NCBI RefSeq assembly: GCF_016765585.1
Contig: NZ_JAESWC010000019.1
Coordinates: 1 to 52,968 of the forward strand
Reading direction: 5' to 3'
DNA length: 52,968 bases
Source of the DNA: Clostridium rhizosphaerae
Lineage (GTDB): Bacteria; Bacillota; Clostridia; Clostridiales; Clostridiaceae
A program made the position numbers and the translations under genes. This document shows, piece after piece, positions 45,141 through 52,968 of this stretch; position 1 is the first letter of the stretch, and each line of letters begins with the position of its first letter. The notes beneath the pieces were generated by a model. That model worked only from the letters and a program-made list of their open reading frames with translations, was not told the DNA's origin and did no database searches.

Positions 45141-46406
45141 ATGAGCAGTTTAAAGTATGGTGAACCCTCAGCAAGAAGATCAACAGCCTATCTTAGTTTA
45201 TTAGGAACAACACAACTACATTTAAGGAATCCTTTTGTAATTGCTGCTTGGTCAGTAGCATTTCCAGGTATGGGACATATGCTACTTTCTAAGTATTTGA
45301 GAGGGTTTCTTTTGTTTATTTGGGAAGTAGTCGTAAATTACAAGGCACACATTAATTTGCTTATCCTTTATTCCTTTTTAGGAGATTTTGAAAAAGCCAA
45401 GCAAGTTGTTGATATAAAGTGGATGTCTTTCTATATACCTGCATATCTGTTTTCAATTTGGGATAGTTATCGAACAACAATTGACTTAAATCATGCATAT
45501 ATGTTAGCCGCTAGAGAAGATGCAGAAATTAAGCCGTTCAAAATAAGCAGTATGGAGATAAATTACTTAGATAAGAGAAAACCGTTGGTTGCTGCAATCT
45601 GGTCACTGCTAATTCCAGGAGGAGGACAACTATATATCCATAGGCTTGTTACAGCCTTTTTTCTTGTTACTTGGTGGATAATTCTATGTTTAAATGCTAA
45701 TTTTCTCCCAGCAATGCATTATACATTGCTAGGTGATTTTCAGCAGGCAAAATCTATAGTAAATATGCAGTGGTTATTAAATATTCCATCAGTATATTTT
45801 TTTGCTATGTATGATGCTTATGCAAATACAATTGAAAATAATAAGTTGTTTGATTGGGAGCAGTCCAAATTTTTTAAAAGAGGCTACCAAAATCAAAATT
45901 TTGTAATGCCATTTAAAAAGAATTTTAGAGGTGATAGTGTGTATATTGTTTCTACTTTCGATCATTCAATATATTTGGAGTTAGTCATTACAGCGATTCA
46001 AATGAAAGGAATTAAGAAAGAAAATATTATGGCTGTTTCTCTGGATAAAAGAGGTGAACAAAGAATGTTGTTTGACTCCATACATGGATCTGATGGTCTA
46101 AGCTTGTTTGATCTGCCTGCAATCTTAGCAGTTATAAGTGGAATATTTGGAGGCATATATGGCTTTGTATTAAAGTGGGGGCCATTACTTTGGGGGTTAA
46201 TTGCTATATTTATAGGTTTTATAATAGGTCTTATTATCAGGTTAATTATGACTAAAAAGTATAGCGATAGACAAAGCAATAAAAGCGGGTCAGAAGTTGT
46301 TCTCGTAATAGAATGTAATGAAAGTCAGTTGGAAATGGTCAAAGACATGCTTTGGTCTCATAAGGCTCTTGGTGTAAGTAAATTAGATATAGGAGATTAC
46401 AAATGA
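45141..46406 (+). CDS. Polytopic membrane protein with exact 117-residue duplication
   Basis: 421 residues. The segment about 31-116 is repeated at 148-233 with a constant offset of 117 residues and no gaps: PFVIAAWS/PLVAAIWS, LGDFEKAK/LGDFQQAK, WDSYRTTIDLN/YDAYANTIENN. Each copy has membrane helices. The C-terminal part is a soluble alpha-beta half (VYIVSTFDHSIYLELVITAI) split by a Gly-rich helical hairpin and resuming at VVLVIECNESQLEMV, like a ferredoxin-fold domain with a membrane insert. No family name is recalled with confidence. It overlaps the next gene by 4 bases. Confidence 0.75.
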   Translation: MSSLKYGEPSARRSTAYLSLLGTTQLHLRNPFVIAAWSVAFPGMGHMLLSKYLRGFLLFIWEVVVNYKAHINLLILYSFLGDFEKAKQVVDIKWMSFYIPAYLFSIWDSYRTTIDLNHAYMLAAREDAEIKPFKISSMEINYLDKRKPLVAAIWSLLIPGGGQLYIHRLVTAFFLVTWWIILCLNANFLPAMHYTLLGDFQQAKSIVNMQWLLNIPSVYFFAMYDAYANTIENNKLFDWEQSKFFKRGYQNQNFVMPFKKNFRGDSVYIVSTFDHSIYLELVITAIQMKGIKKENIMAVSLDKRGEQRMLFDSIHGSDGLSLFDLPAILAVISGIFGGIYGFVLKWGPLLWGLIAIFIGFIIGLIIRLIMTKKYSDRQSNKSGSEVVLVIECNESQLEMVKDMLWSHKALGVSKLDIGDYK

Positions 46407-46954
46407 AACAAAATAATCTATTAGATGACGTTTATAACATATTAAAACAAGATAATATTAAACTTACTGATATATGGATATCTCAAATATTTCTCTCTTG
46501 GCGTTGGTGGTTTCAGGTAGTATTAGCCATAGTTCCGTGGTTAGTATGGATTAAAATTAGAAACAAAAAAGATACAGCAAGATTATTATTTGTTGGGTTA
46601 GTGGTTATGATGATATCAAACTTTTTAGATACCATAGGAGCTTCCTATAACCTTTGGCACTATGATTGGAAAGACTTTCCGTTCATTCCTATATATATGC
46701 CATGGGATTTAACCTTGTTTCCAATCAGTGTAATGATAATGCTACAATTTAAGCCTAAAATTAATAAATATATTAAAGCAATTTTTTTTTCTTTTCTATG
46801 CTCATTTATTTTTGAACCGTTTTTTTCATATCTAAGCATGTATCATAGAGTGAATTGGAAGTATGGATATTCATTCATTATCTATATTGTATTATATTTG
46901 TTTTATGATTACATATATAATAGTAGGAGATTGTGGAAAACTGAAAGTGATTAA
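46403..46954 (+). CDS. CBO0543-like membrane protein
   Basis: 183 residues with about five membrane helices. The marked segment WHYDWKDFPFIPIYMPWDLTLFPISVMIML and the aromatic-rich C-terminus fit the CBO0543 family of Bacillus/Clostridium membrane proteins, of unknown function. Its ATG overlaps the stop of the duplicated membrane protein (ATGA), so the two are made together and may form a complex; that is inference. Confidence 0.72.
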   Translation: MKQNNLLDDVYNILKQDNIKLTDIWISQIFLSWRWWFQVVLAIVPWLVWIKIRNKKDTARLLFVGLVVMMISNFLDTIGASYNLWHYDWKDFPFIPIYMPWDLTLFPISVMIMLQFKPKINKYIKAIFFSFLCSFIFEPFFSYLSMYHRVNWKYGYSFIIYIVLYLFYDYIYNSRRLWKTESD

Positions 46955-47059
46955 TGATGTTTACATATTTAAAATATATTATGAAGAAATTATATGTTTA
47001 AATGAATTAATTATTGTTGTATAATATTCTACGATTAGATTACTAAAGGAGAGAAAAGT

Positions 47060-47830
47060 ATGGCAAGACCACAACATTCACTTTCAAGAACAGAGTTATT
47101 AATTGGAAAAGAAGGCTTAGATAAGCTTGAAGCTAGCAAAGTAGTGGTATTAGGCATAGGTGGAGTTGGAAGCTACACTGTAGAAGCACTAGCAAGAGCA
47201 GGCGTTGGAAACTTAGTGCTGGTAGATGATGATACTGTTTGTTTAACTAATATAAATAGACAAGTTATTGCGAATCTTAAGACTGTAGGTAAGCCTAAGG
47301 TTGATGTTATGAAAGAAAGAATTTATGATATAAATAGAAAATGTAATGTAATAACACATAAGACTTTTATTACTGAAGAGAATATAGAGGAAATAATTAC
47401 AGAGGATGTAGATTATATTGTAGATGCAATAGATACGGTATCTTCTAAAATTGCTTTGGCAGTATGGTGTCAGGAGCACAATAAGAAGCTAATCTGCTGC
47501 CTAGGTACTGGAAATAAACTTGATCCTACACAATTCAAAATTGCAGATGTATATGATACTAAAGTTTGTCCGCTCGCTAAAGTTATGAGATACGAGCTTA
47601 AGAGAAAGGGAGTAGACAAATTGAAGGTGCTTTACTCTGAAGAAAAGCCTCTAAAACCGAGGACAGGTGAAATTATGTCTTGTAAAGATGGATGCATATG
47701 TACAGGGGAAAGCAGCAAACACTGTACAATGAAAAGGCAGATACCGGGAAGTATATCCTTTGTTCCACCAGTAGCGGGAATGATTATTGGCGGAGAGGTT
47801 ATTAAGGAACTTTTGGAAATTAATAATTAA
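47060..47830 (+). CDS. tcdA: tRNA threonylcarbamoyladenosine dehydratase
   Basis: 256 residues of the E1-like superfamily. It has the ATP/adenylate-binding VVVLGIGGVGSYTVEALARAG and VDDDTVCLTNINRQV, plus the C-terminal Cys motif CKDGCICTG...HC. TcdA cyclises t6A37 in ANN-decoding tRNAs to ct6A. The ATG is 10 bases past AAAGGAG. Single gene closed by a strong bidirectional terminator. Confidence 0.94.
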   Translation: MARPQHSLSRTELLIGKEGLDKLEASKVVVLGIGGVGSYTVEALARAGVGNLVLVDDDTVCLTNINRQVIANLKTVGKPKVDVMKERIYDINRKCNVITHKTFITEENIEEIITEDVDYIVDAIDTVSSKIALAVWCQEHNKKLICCLGTGNKLDPTQFKIADVYDTKVCPLAKVMRYELKRKGVDKLKVLYSEEKPLKPRTGEIMSCKDGCICTGESSKHCTMKRQIPGSISFVPPVAGMIIGGEVIKELLEINN

Positions 47831-47851
47831 TAATTAGCAATTGATAATTGT

Positions 47852-47886
47852 AAAATGCCTGTTTAGTTTACCAAACAGGCATTTTA
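47852..47886. terminator. Bidirectional terminator
   Basis: AAAATGCCTGTTT (47852-47864) pairs perfectly with AAACAGGCATTTT (47873-47885), between convergent tcdA and the DUF4230 gene. Confidence 0.95.
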
Positions 47887-47914
47887 GCATAATTTTTAGT
47901 TATTCATCATTCAT

Positions 47915-48574
47915 TTATTTAAATGTAATTTCAATATCATAGTCTTCGCTAGTTTGGTTTTTCATTATAGCCTGAACTAAACTTTTTAAGGTTTGCTCAG
48001 AGGATTTTTGAGCTTGTGATACATAGTCTGCTTCAGACATCTTTTTCATCATTCTATCCTTAACATTTCTTAAAATAGCCATATTTTCTTCAGAAGTTAG
48101 CTTTATTTCGCCAAAACGAAGCAGTCCATTTTCTGGTGTCTGATATTCAGTTTTTTCCTCAATTAAATTAACAGTTTTTGCAGATGGAGAAGGTATATTT
48201 ACAGTTACCTTCTTATTTTTGTTATCTATAGTTATATTTTCAGGTTTTAAGTTTGACAAGTCTACAACAAATGTTCCAGTACCAAAGTAATTTATGCTTT
48301 GAATCTTTTTAAAGATTTCGAAGTTACCCCAGCTGTTATCCAATGTTACTTTCTCAGTCATGTTTATTTCCAGTGTGATTAGTTCCTGCTTTTGATGAAT
48401 TTCTTTAACAAGTGTGTCCTCAGTAATAAATTTTTTTGATATGTCTGAAACATTTGGAACAATCCAAGTAGCTTTAGCTTTTTTAGGACTTACAAATAAC
48501 TTATAGCTGATAAAGACACCAAAGCAGATACAAACTACCATTAATATAATAGTTCTTCTTTTTATTATTTTCAT
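47915..48574 (-). CDS. DUF4230 membrane-anchored protein
   Basis: 219 residues. A basic N-terminus and one membrane helix (about 9-28) tether an extracytoplasmic domain. That domain has VVDLSNLKPENITIDNKNKK and VTVNIPSPSAKTVNLIEE, and a helical C-terminus, as in DUF4230. Function unknown. GGGGG lies about 9 bases before the ATG. Same strand as the methyltransferase upstream, 88 bases away. Confidence 0.8.
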   Translation of the reverse strand: MKIIKRRTIILMVVCICFGVFISYKLFVSPKKAKATWIVPNVSDISKKFITEDTLVKEIHQKQELITLEINMTEKVTLDNSWGNFEIFKKIQSINYFGTGTFVVDLSNLKPENITIDNKNKKVTVNIPSPSAKTVNLIEEKTEYQTPENGLLRFGEIKLTSEENMAILRNVKDRMMKKMSEADYVSQAQKSSEQTLKSLVQAIMKNQTSEDYDIEITFK

Positions 48575-48662
48575 TAACCTTATCCCCCTATGGCTATTTA
48601 TCAGTAAATATTTATATATTTACATATTTAAAAATTTATATACTTATCTAGATATTTGCTTT

Positions 48663-49853
48663 CTATCTATTTATATAGTCATATAGAGCAGGATATACAT
48701 TTAGACTGCTCATAAGCTTAAAATAATCATCCATAGCAGCTGCATTTTCATCCTTTGTCTTTATAGCTCTTATCATAAGATTTTTAGGAGTTTCAAGAGG
48801 TGAAATATATTCAACTACGGAAACTTCATAACCTTTAGCTTCTAGAAGTAATGATCTCATTCCGTCTGTAAGTATATCAGCCATTCTTGCTTTGAATACT
48901 CCATGTTTTAAAATACCTTTAAATGGTTCATAAGAATATTGATTTAAAAGCTCTCTATGGCAGCAGGGAACGGCTATTATTACATCAGAGTTTACTCTTA
49001 CTCCAAGAGCCATAGCCATATCTGTTGCAGTATCACAGGCATGAAGAGATATAACCACATTTATTTTTTTGTCAGGCATATAATTATTTATGTCCATAGC
49101 ATGGAACTCCATATTTCTGTATCCCAAGTTTTCAGCCATCTTTTTAGAAGCTGATATAACTCCTTCAGAATAATCCAATCCTATAAAATGACATTTTTTC
49201 TTTTTAACTTCTGTTAAGTAGTAATTTAATACAAAGGTTAAATAAGACTTTCCGCAGCCGCAGTCAAGTATATTAACTGTTTGATTTTTAGGAAGCCTAT
49301 CGAGTATACCCTCTAATAGTTCAACATAGTGATCTATTTGATTATATTTTCTTATCTTATCATTTTTAATTTTGCCTTCCTTAGACATTATTCCAATTTC
49401 TTTAAGAAGAGCGTCCGCTTTGCCGACTTTAATGTAGTAATCCCTATTTAAAAGAGTAGAGGTTTCACCAAAGCTGTGAGATTGTTTTTGTGCTGAAGAA
49501 TTATTAGTGGTAAGTTCTTCTTCGCTAACTGGTGTATTTGTCATCTTTACATTTTTATTGTCAGCAGTAATTAATATGTCTGTTCCTCTTTCTTTATATA
49601 TGAATGAAAGGACATCATACACCTCTGCATCATTCATAAGCTTTTTAAAGAGATTATCTATGTCAAAAAATTCAGTTCTGCCATTAAAGTTATATTTAAT
49701 CTTCCCATCTTCATAATGTCCAACGCCTTTGAATTCTTTAAGCCCTGTAAAAAAGGATACATATATGCCCTTGAAAATAGAATTGTTTTCAGTGAACCTG
49801 CTTTGAAGTCCAGTTAAAAATAAAGTTAGTTTATTAATTGATTGTTTGTTCAT
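48663..49853 (-). CDS. Class I SAM-dependent methyltransferase (METTL25/RRNAD1-like)
   Basis: 396 residues. An N-terminal domain of unknown type (about 1-150) precedes a Rossmann methyltransferase with ILDCGCGKSYLTFVL, HFIGLDYSEGVI, then ISLHACDTATDMAMALG and VPCCHRELLNQ. LHACDTATD and VPCCH mark the METTL25/RRNAD1-like group; an RNA or protein substrate is possible. The ATG at 49853 takes its ribosome binding site from the repeat array. The longer frame beginning MFRVKGEI is translated repeat and not part of the protein. Confidence 0.85.
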   Translation of the reverse strand: MNKQSINKLTLFLTGLQSRFTENNSIFKGIYVSFFTGLKEFKGVGHYEDGKIKYNFNGRTEFFDIDNLFKKLMNDAEVYDVLSFIYKERGTDILITADNKNVKMTNTPVSEEELTTNNSSAQKQSHSFGETSTLLNRDYYIKVGKADALLKEIGIMSKEGKIKNDKIRKYNQIDHYVELLEGILDRLPKNQTVNILDCGCGKSYLTFVLNYYLTEVKKKKCHFIGLDYSEGVISASKKMAENLGYRNMEFHAMDINNYMPDKKINVVISLHACDTATDMAMALGVRVNSDVIIAVPCCHRELLNQYSYEPFKGILKHGVFKARMADILTDGMRSLLLEAKGYEVSVVEYISPLETPKNLMIRAIKTKDENAAAMDDYFKLMSSLNVYPALYDYINR

Positions 49854-49858
49854 AATTT

Positions 49859-50106
49859 CTCCTTTCACTCGAAACACGGGGTAGTTTAGAGCACTCGTTC
49901 ACACTCGCAAACTACCCGTACAAGGTCATTTAGACCTTGCACCTCCTTTCACTCGAAACACTGGGAATCTTGGAGTGCTCACTTGAGTTCGCAAGATTCC
50001 AGTTGAAGTCCATTTAGGACTTCAACCTCCTGTCACTCTACAACTCCAGATAGTTTAATACGCTTGCAAACTACCTGATAAGATTCGCTTAGGATTTTAA
50101 CTTCTT
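49859..50106 (-). repeat. Two-hairpin repeat array, 3 units (one decayed), 5' of the methyltransferase
   Basis: On the minus strand, from far to near the gene: a decayed unit (about 50030-50106), an intact unit with stem I TTGAAGTCC/GGACTTCAA, and the gene-proximal unit with stem I CAAGGTC/GACCTTG. Stem II of the proximal unit is GGGTAGTTT/AAACTACCC. The proximal end AAAGGAG is the ribosome binding site at 49853. This array fills most of the gene-free spacer 49854-50212. Confidence 0.88.
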
Positions 50107-50178
50107 ATTAGTATGGATATGTTTATATAAGAATAATATAAACATATATATTATTCAATATTTTTCACGAAATATCTA

Positions 50179-50187
50179 TGCTATAAT
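50179..50187 (+). promoter_or_regulatory. Extended -10 promoter for the MFS-GNAT pair
   Basis: TGCTATAAT is a TGnTATAAT extended -10 box, 26 bases before the MFS start codon, giving a short leader. The -35 region is weak. Confidence 0.65.
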
Positions 50188-50212
50188 GTAAAGTGGCGAG
50201 GAGTGATGCATA

Positions 50213-51388
50213 ATGAGTGAAAATCTAAAAAAGAAACAATATATAATTCCTATAGTATTCATTTTTATGATGATGATTTTAAACGCAACTGCAGAAAATG
50301 TTAGAGGTGTGTTTATCCCATTATTTAAGAAAGACTTTTCAATAAATGATACTGAAATTGGATTTATGCTGACTGTTTCATCAGTAGGTTATATAGTATT
50401 TACATATATAGGCGGACTTCTATGTGAAAAGCTTGGGCAGAAGAAGGTTTTTATAGCAGGATTTATATCTATGGTAATAGCATTGCTAGGACTATGGATG
50501 TCTTATAGCTATCCAATATTTTTAATCTCTATGTTCATTCTAAATATAGGCTTGTCTTTGATTTCGATTGCAATAAATACAATTATTCCGGTATTATTTT
50601 TAAGCTTTCAGGCTGTACTTATGAATTTAACTCACTTTTGTTATGGTTTAGGATCAACTATAATTCAAAGAACATCTGGAATTTTATTATTTAAAGGTGT
50701 TAGCTGGAGAGTTATATACTTAGCTGAAGCAGTTTTATTTTTAGCAGTATTTTTATTTTTCCTCCCTGTGAAGCTGCCTAATGTGCATAAAACAAAAAAT
50801 GCAGATAACAATGTTAAAAAATCTGAGCTGTTTAAAAATAAATTATTGTATTTTTATATGTTTGCATTAGGTTTTTATGTATTTGCTGAGATGGGAACAG
50901 GAAATTGGTTTGTTAACTTTATTGAAAAAACTTACTCGTATGATAAAAGTAAAAGTTCATTCTATTTGGCATTATTTTTTGGCATATTTACCTTTGGAAG
51001 ACTTGTAGGAGGATTTGTTGCTGAAAAGTTTGGATATATAAAAACTGTTTTGGTGTCATTAATAATTGCGCTAGTACTTTATATAACAGGTATTAATCTC
51101 GGCCAAAGCGGACTTGTTATTATTTCAATATCAGGTTTGTTCTTTGCTGTAACCTTTCCAACTATAGTAGTAACAATCAGTAAAGTATTTAAGGAAAATG
51201 GTGCCTATGCAACCGGAATAATAGTGACTATAAGCTCAACAACTAATATGGTATTAAATATGGTCATAGGATTTTTAAATGATAATATTGGGGTATATAA
51301 AGCTTTTTATTTAATACCGATAAGCTTAGCAGTATCAATTTTGTTTGTTTTTGCTATATATAAAAATGTAAAGACTATAGCTAATTAG
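50213..51388 (+). CDS. MFS transporter
   Basis: 391 residues, twelve predicted membrane helices in two halves split by a charged loop near 190-210. The loop after helix 2 (GGLLCEKLGQKKVFIAG) and its C-half echo (GGFVAEKFGYIKTVLV) are the MFS signature. The N-terminal FKKDFSINDTEIGFMLTVSSVGY pattern resembles sugar-type (FucP-like) MFS members, but the substrate cannot be set. GAGGAG lies before the ATG. The GNAT gene follows 19 bases later. Confidence 0.88.
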   Translation: MSENLKKKQYIIPIVFIFMMMILNATAENVRGVFIPLFKKDFSINDTEIGFMLTVSSVGYIVFTYIGGLLCEKLGQKKVFIAGFISMVIALLGLWMSYSYPIFLISMFILNIGLSLISIAINTIIPVLFLSFQAVLMNLTHFCYGLGSTIIQRTSGILLFKGVSWRVIYLAEAVLFLAVFLFFLPVKLPNVHKTKNADNNVKKSELFKNKLLYFYMFALGFYVFAEMGTGNWFVNFIEKTYSYDKSKSSFYLALFFGIFTFGRLVGGFVAEKFGYIKTVLVSLIIALVLYITGINLGQSGLVIISISGLFFAVTFPTIVVTISKVFKENGAYATGIIVTISSTTNMVLNMVIGFLNDNIGVYKAFYLIPISLAVSILFVFAIYKNVKTIAN

Positions 51389-51407
51389 ATTATAGGGGGC
51401 ATAGGTT

Positions 51408-52346
51408 ATGGACAATGCTAAAAGTGTTAGTATAGCGCCTGTTAAAGGAAATGATAATGAGTATATTATAAAAGACTCATCGGGAATAACTACAGGAAGA
51501 ATATTTATAGTCGAGCTATCAAAAGAAAATAGATACTGCAGTTTTAGAGTGAAGTTTTATAGAAATGAAGCAAAGGATTATGAGCTGTTAAAGGAATCAT
51601 TAAAACTTATATTGATAATACTTTTTAAAAACATGAGTATATTTAAAGTTAGTACAATAATAGATGAAGATACTAATATAAGAGCACTTACAGAACTTGG
51701 TTTTCAATTAGAAGGTGTGATTCCAAATAGTATTATATTGAACAATCATTATAAGCATGAATTTTTATTTGGAATTGACAAAGATGCTTTTGAGAATGGG
51801 ATTAGAAGAAGAAATATTATATTAAAGGGAAGAAATTTAGAAATTAGGCTTCTAACTCATGAAAATGCCAAAGAACTATTGGACTACTATATAAGAAATC
51901 GTGAACATTTAAAGGCATTCGAGCCATCACGAGATGAGGCTTTTTATACCATGGAGTTTCAAAAGAGGGATTTAATAGAGAATTATAGGCAGTTTCTAAA
52001 TGGAGCAGGAGCTAACTTTGGAATATTTAAAAATGGTAGATTTATAGGCAAAATTAGAATTTCAAATATAGTAATGGGCGTTTTCAAGAATGCTTTTGTA
52101 GGATATTCCATAGATAAAGATGAACAGGGAAAAGGATATATGAAGGAAGCATTAAGATTAGTTTTAGGTTATGCTTTTAATGATTTAGGTCTTCACAGGA
52201 TTGAAGCTACAACCTTAGTTGATAATACAAAGTCTCAAGCTGTTTTATTAGCTTGTGGGTTTAAGGAAATAGGAATAAGTGAAAAATATCTTTTTATTAA
52301 TGGTGAGTGGAAAGATCATAAAGTCTTTTATAGAGTTTGTGATTAA
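51408..52346 (+). CDS. Tandem GNAT acetyltransferase
   Basis: 312 residues in two GNAT-like halves. The N-terminal half (about 1-130) is diverged, with ALTELGFQLEGVIPNSI as its closing strand-helix. The C-terminal half (about 140-312) is a RimJ/RimL-type domain with the acetyl-CoA loop DEQGKGYMKEAL, HRIEATTLVDNTKSQAVL and CGFKEIG. It is likely to acetylate a small molecule or protein N-terminus. GGGGG precedes the ATG. Probably cotranscribed with the MFS transporter. Confidence 0.85.
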   Translation: MDNAKSVSIAPVKGNDNEYIIKDSSGITTGRIFIVELSKENRYCSFRVKFYRNEAKDYELLKESLKLILIILFKNMSIFKVSTIIDEDTNIRALTELGFQLEGVIPNSIILNNHYKHEFLFGIDKDAFENGIRRRNIILKGRNLEIRLLTHENAKELLDYYIRNREHLKAFEPSRDEAFYTMEFQKRDLIENYRQFLNGAGANFGIFKNGRFIGKIRISNIVMGVFKNAFVGYSIDKDEQGKGYMKEALRLVLGYAFNDLGLHRIEATTLVDNTKSQAVLLACGFKEIGISEKYLFINGEWKDHKVFYRVCD

Positions 52347-52758
52347 TAAAGGTAGAGGGCGCAGTAAACTGCGTATTGCAAAATGTATAATTAAAAATTC
52401 AGAATGAATGTAGAAAATCTCTTAGGGGATTTTTTATTATATGGAGCTTCGTACATAATTATAAAATTTAGATTTGCGAAGCAAAACATCCTTTAATTCT
52501 ACATTATAAAATCGGGATTTCATCGCAATTTTGCTAAGTTATACAAATACTCTACCTGGTGTGTCAACGTATGAAAGTTATAGTTAAATAGAGAAATGTA
52601 TAGATATAATGAATTATTCTAATATAAATGGGAATTATATATTTATGCGAGTTTTGATATGTGATATTATATTCCTTGTCGCTGACACAAGGCGATAACA
52701 AATCATTTGAAAAATCTTCAATATATAATAGTAAATAATAATTACTTAAAAAAAGATG
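52347..52758. other. Gene-free stretch upstream of the right rRNA operon
   Basis: It holds a small GCGCAGT/ACTGCGT hairpin just past the GNAT stop, a terminator at 52414-52435, and a CCTTGT/ACAAGG hairpin near 52674-52692. A second, weak rRNA promoter (TTTATG, 17, TATTAT at 52642-52670) is possible. No tRNA or open frame was seen. Confidence 0.55.
52414..52435 (+). terminator. Terminator after the MFS-GNAT pair
   Basis: AAAATCTC pairs with GGGATTTT around a 3-5 base loop, followed by a T run. It shields the rRNA promoter region from read-through. Confidence 0.75.
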
Positions 52759-52787
52759 TTGACAGATAAAAGTTTAAATGATAAGAT
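52759..52787 (+). promoter_or_regulatory. rRNA operon promoter (rightward)
   Basis: TTGACA (52759-52764), 17-base spacer, TAAGAT (52782-52787). It matches the left operon promoter base for base in both boxes and spacing. Confidence 0.92.
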
Positions 52788-52930
52788 ATAAAAGCTGTCA
52801 GATGACGGCGAACAAATTGGTCTTTGAAAATTAAACAGAGAAATTAAGGTAAATGACCAGCAATTCTTTTGAAGTTGTTTAGCAACTTCTAAATTTTAAG
52901 TAAGCGATGAGCTTAAGTTTTCAAACTTTT
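52788..52930 (+). other. 16S leader with boxA-like antitermination sequence
   Basis: Leader RNA before 16S. TTGGTCTTTGAAAA (52817-52830) resembles boxA of Firmicutes rRNA leaders. GAAGTTGTTTAGCAACTTC folds into a hairpin. The segment is repeated inverted at the left edge of the window, differing mainly in that hairpin loop. Confidence 0.85.
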
Positions 52931-52968
52931 AAATTGAGAGTTTGATCCTGGCTCAGGACGAACGCTGG
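52931..52968 (+). rRNA. 16S ribosomal RNA, 5' end only
   Basis: AAATTGAGAGTTTGATCCTG followed by GCTCAGGACGAACGCTGG is the universal 5' end of bacterial 16S rRNA, including the 27F primer site. The gene runs off the window. Confidence 0.98.

Overview
The window is low-GC, endospore-former DNA that fits a Clostridium (Clostridiaceae) chromosome at its replication origin. The order gyrA-gyrB-remB-recF-yaaA-dnaN-dnaA / oriC / rpmH-rnpA-yidD-yidC-jag-mnmE-mnmG-rsmG-noc-soj-parB is the conserved Firmicutes origin core. The spore genes (yyaC, YtvI-like, SPOCS-type surface proteins), the selenium gene yedF and the AT-rich sequence support the assignment. Species cannot be named from the sequence.

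Layout. Both edges are leaders of rRNA operons that point outward: the left edge stops just short of a minus-strand 16S gene and the right edge enters the first ~38 bases of a plus-strand 16S gene. Between them, 1.1-10.1 kb is the leftward replication and topoisomerase block. The origin has DnaA boxes on both sides of dnaA (8.5-8.7 and 10.2-10.5 kb). 10.7-17.1 kb is the rightward ribosome, membrane-insertion and tRNA/rRNA-modification block. 17.2-20.4 kb holds noc, soj and parB, with two perfect parS sites and, inside mnmE, a perfect Noc-binding palindrome. 20.5-26.6 kb is a mixed block: YkuS-like, YyaC, a YtvI-like permease, a selenium-associated desulfurase, LysE, YedF, DUF3343, MscS and DUF951. 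26.6-27.8 kb is rpsF-ssb-rpsR behind an S6:S18-type leader.

28-33 kb is the most distinctive part: five related SPOCS/CsxC-like proteins plus a small Cys-rich protein, two of the genes behind sequences matching sigma-K promoters. This is probably a spore coat or exosporium locus. 33-43 kb contains a clostripain-like protease with an in-frame stop, a DnaA-box cluster before sfsA, NUDIX, a TIM-barrel protein, an EFR1-type flavodoxin-ferredoxin, three tiny Cys-rich proteins, an M32 peptidase and a serine-synthesis operon (aminotransferase, serA, DUF1015). 43-52.3 kb has an orphan PAS histidine kinase, a membrane protein with an exact 117-residue internal duplication, a CBO0543-like protein, tcdA, a DUF4230 protein, a methyltransferase, an MFS transporter and a double-GNAT protein.

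The most novel signal is a dispersed, usually tandem, two-hairpin repeat of about 85-90 bases. There are ten units at five loci, with compensatory base changes in both stems. Each array sits directly 5' of a gene and supplies its ribosome binding site. Starts were moved inside the longest open frame wherever a Shine-Dalgarno sequence favoured a downstream codon (gyrB, remB, recF, rnpA, jag, mnmG, soj, yedF, DUF951 and others).
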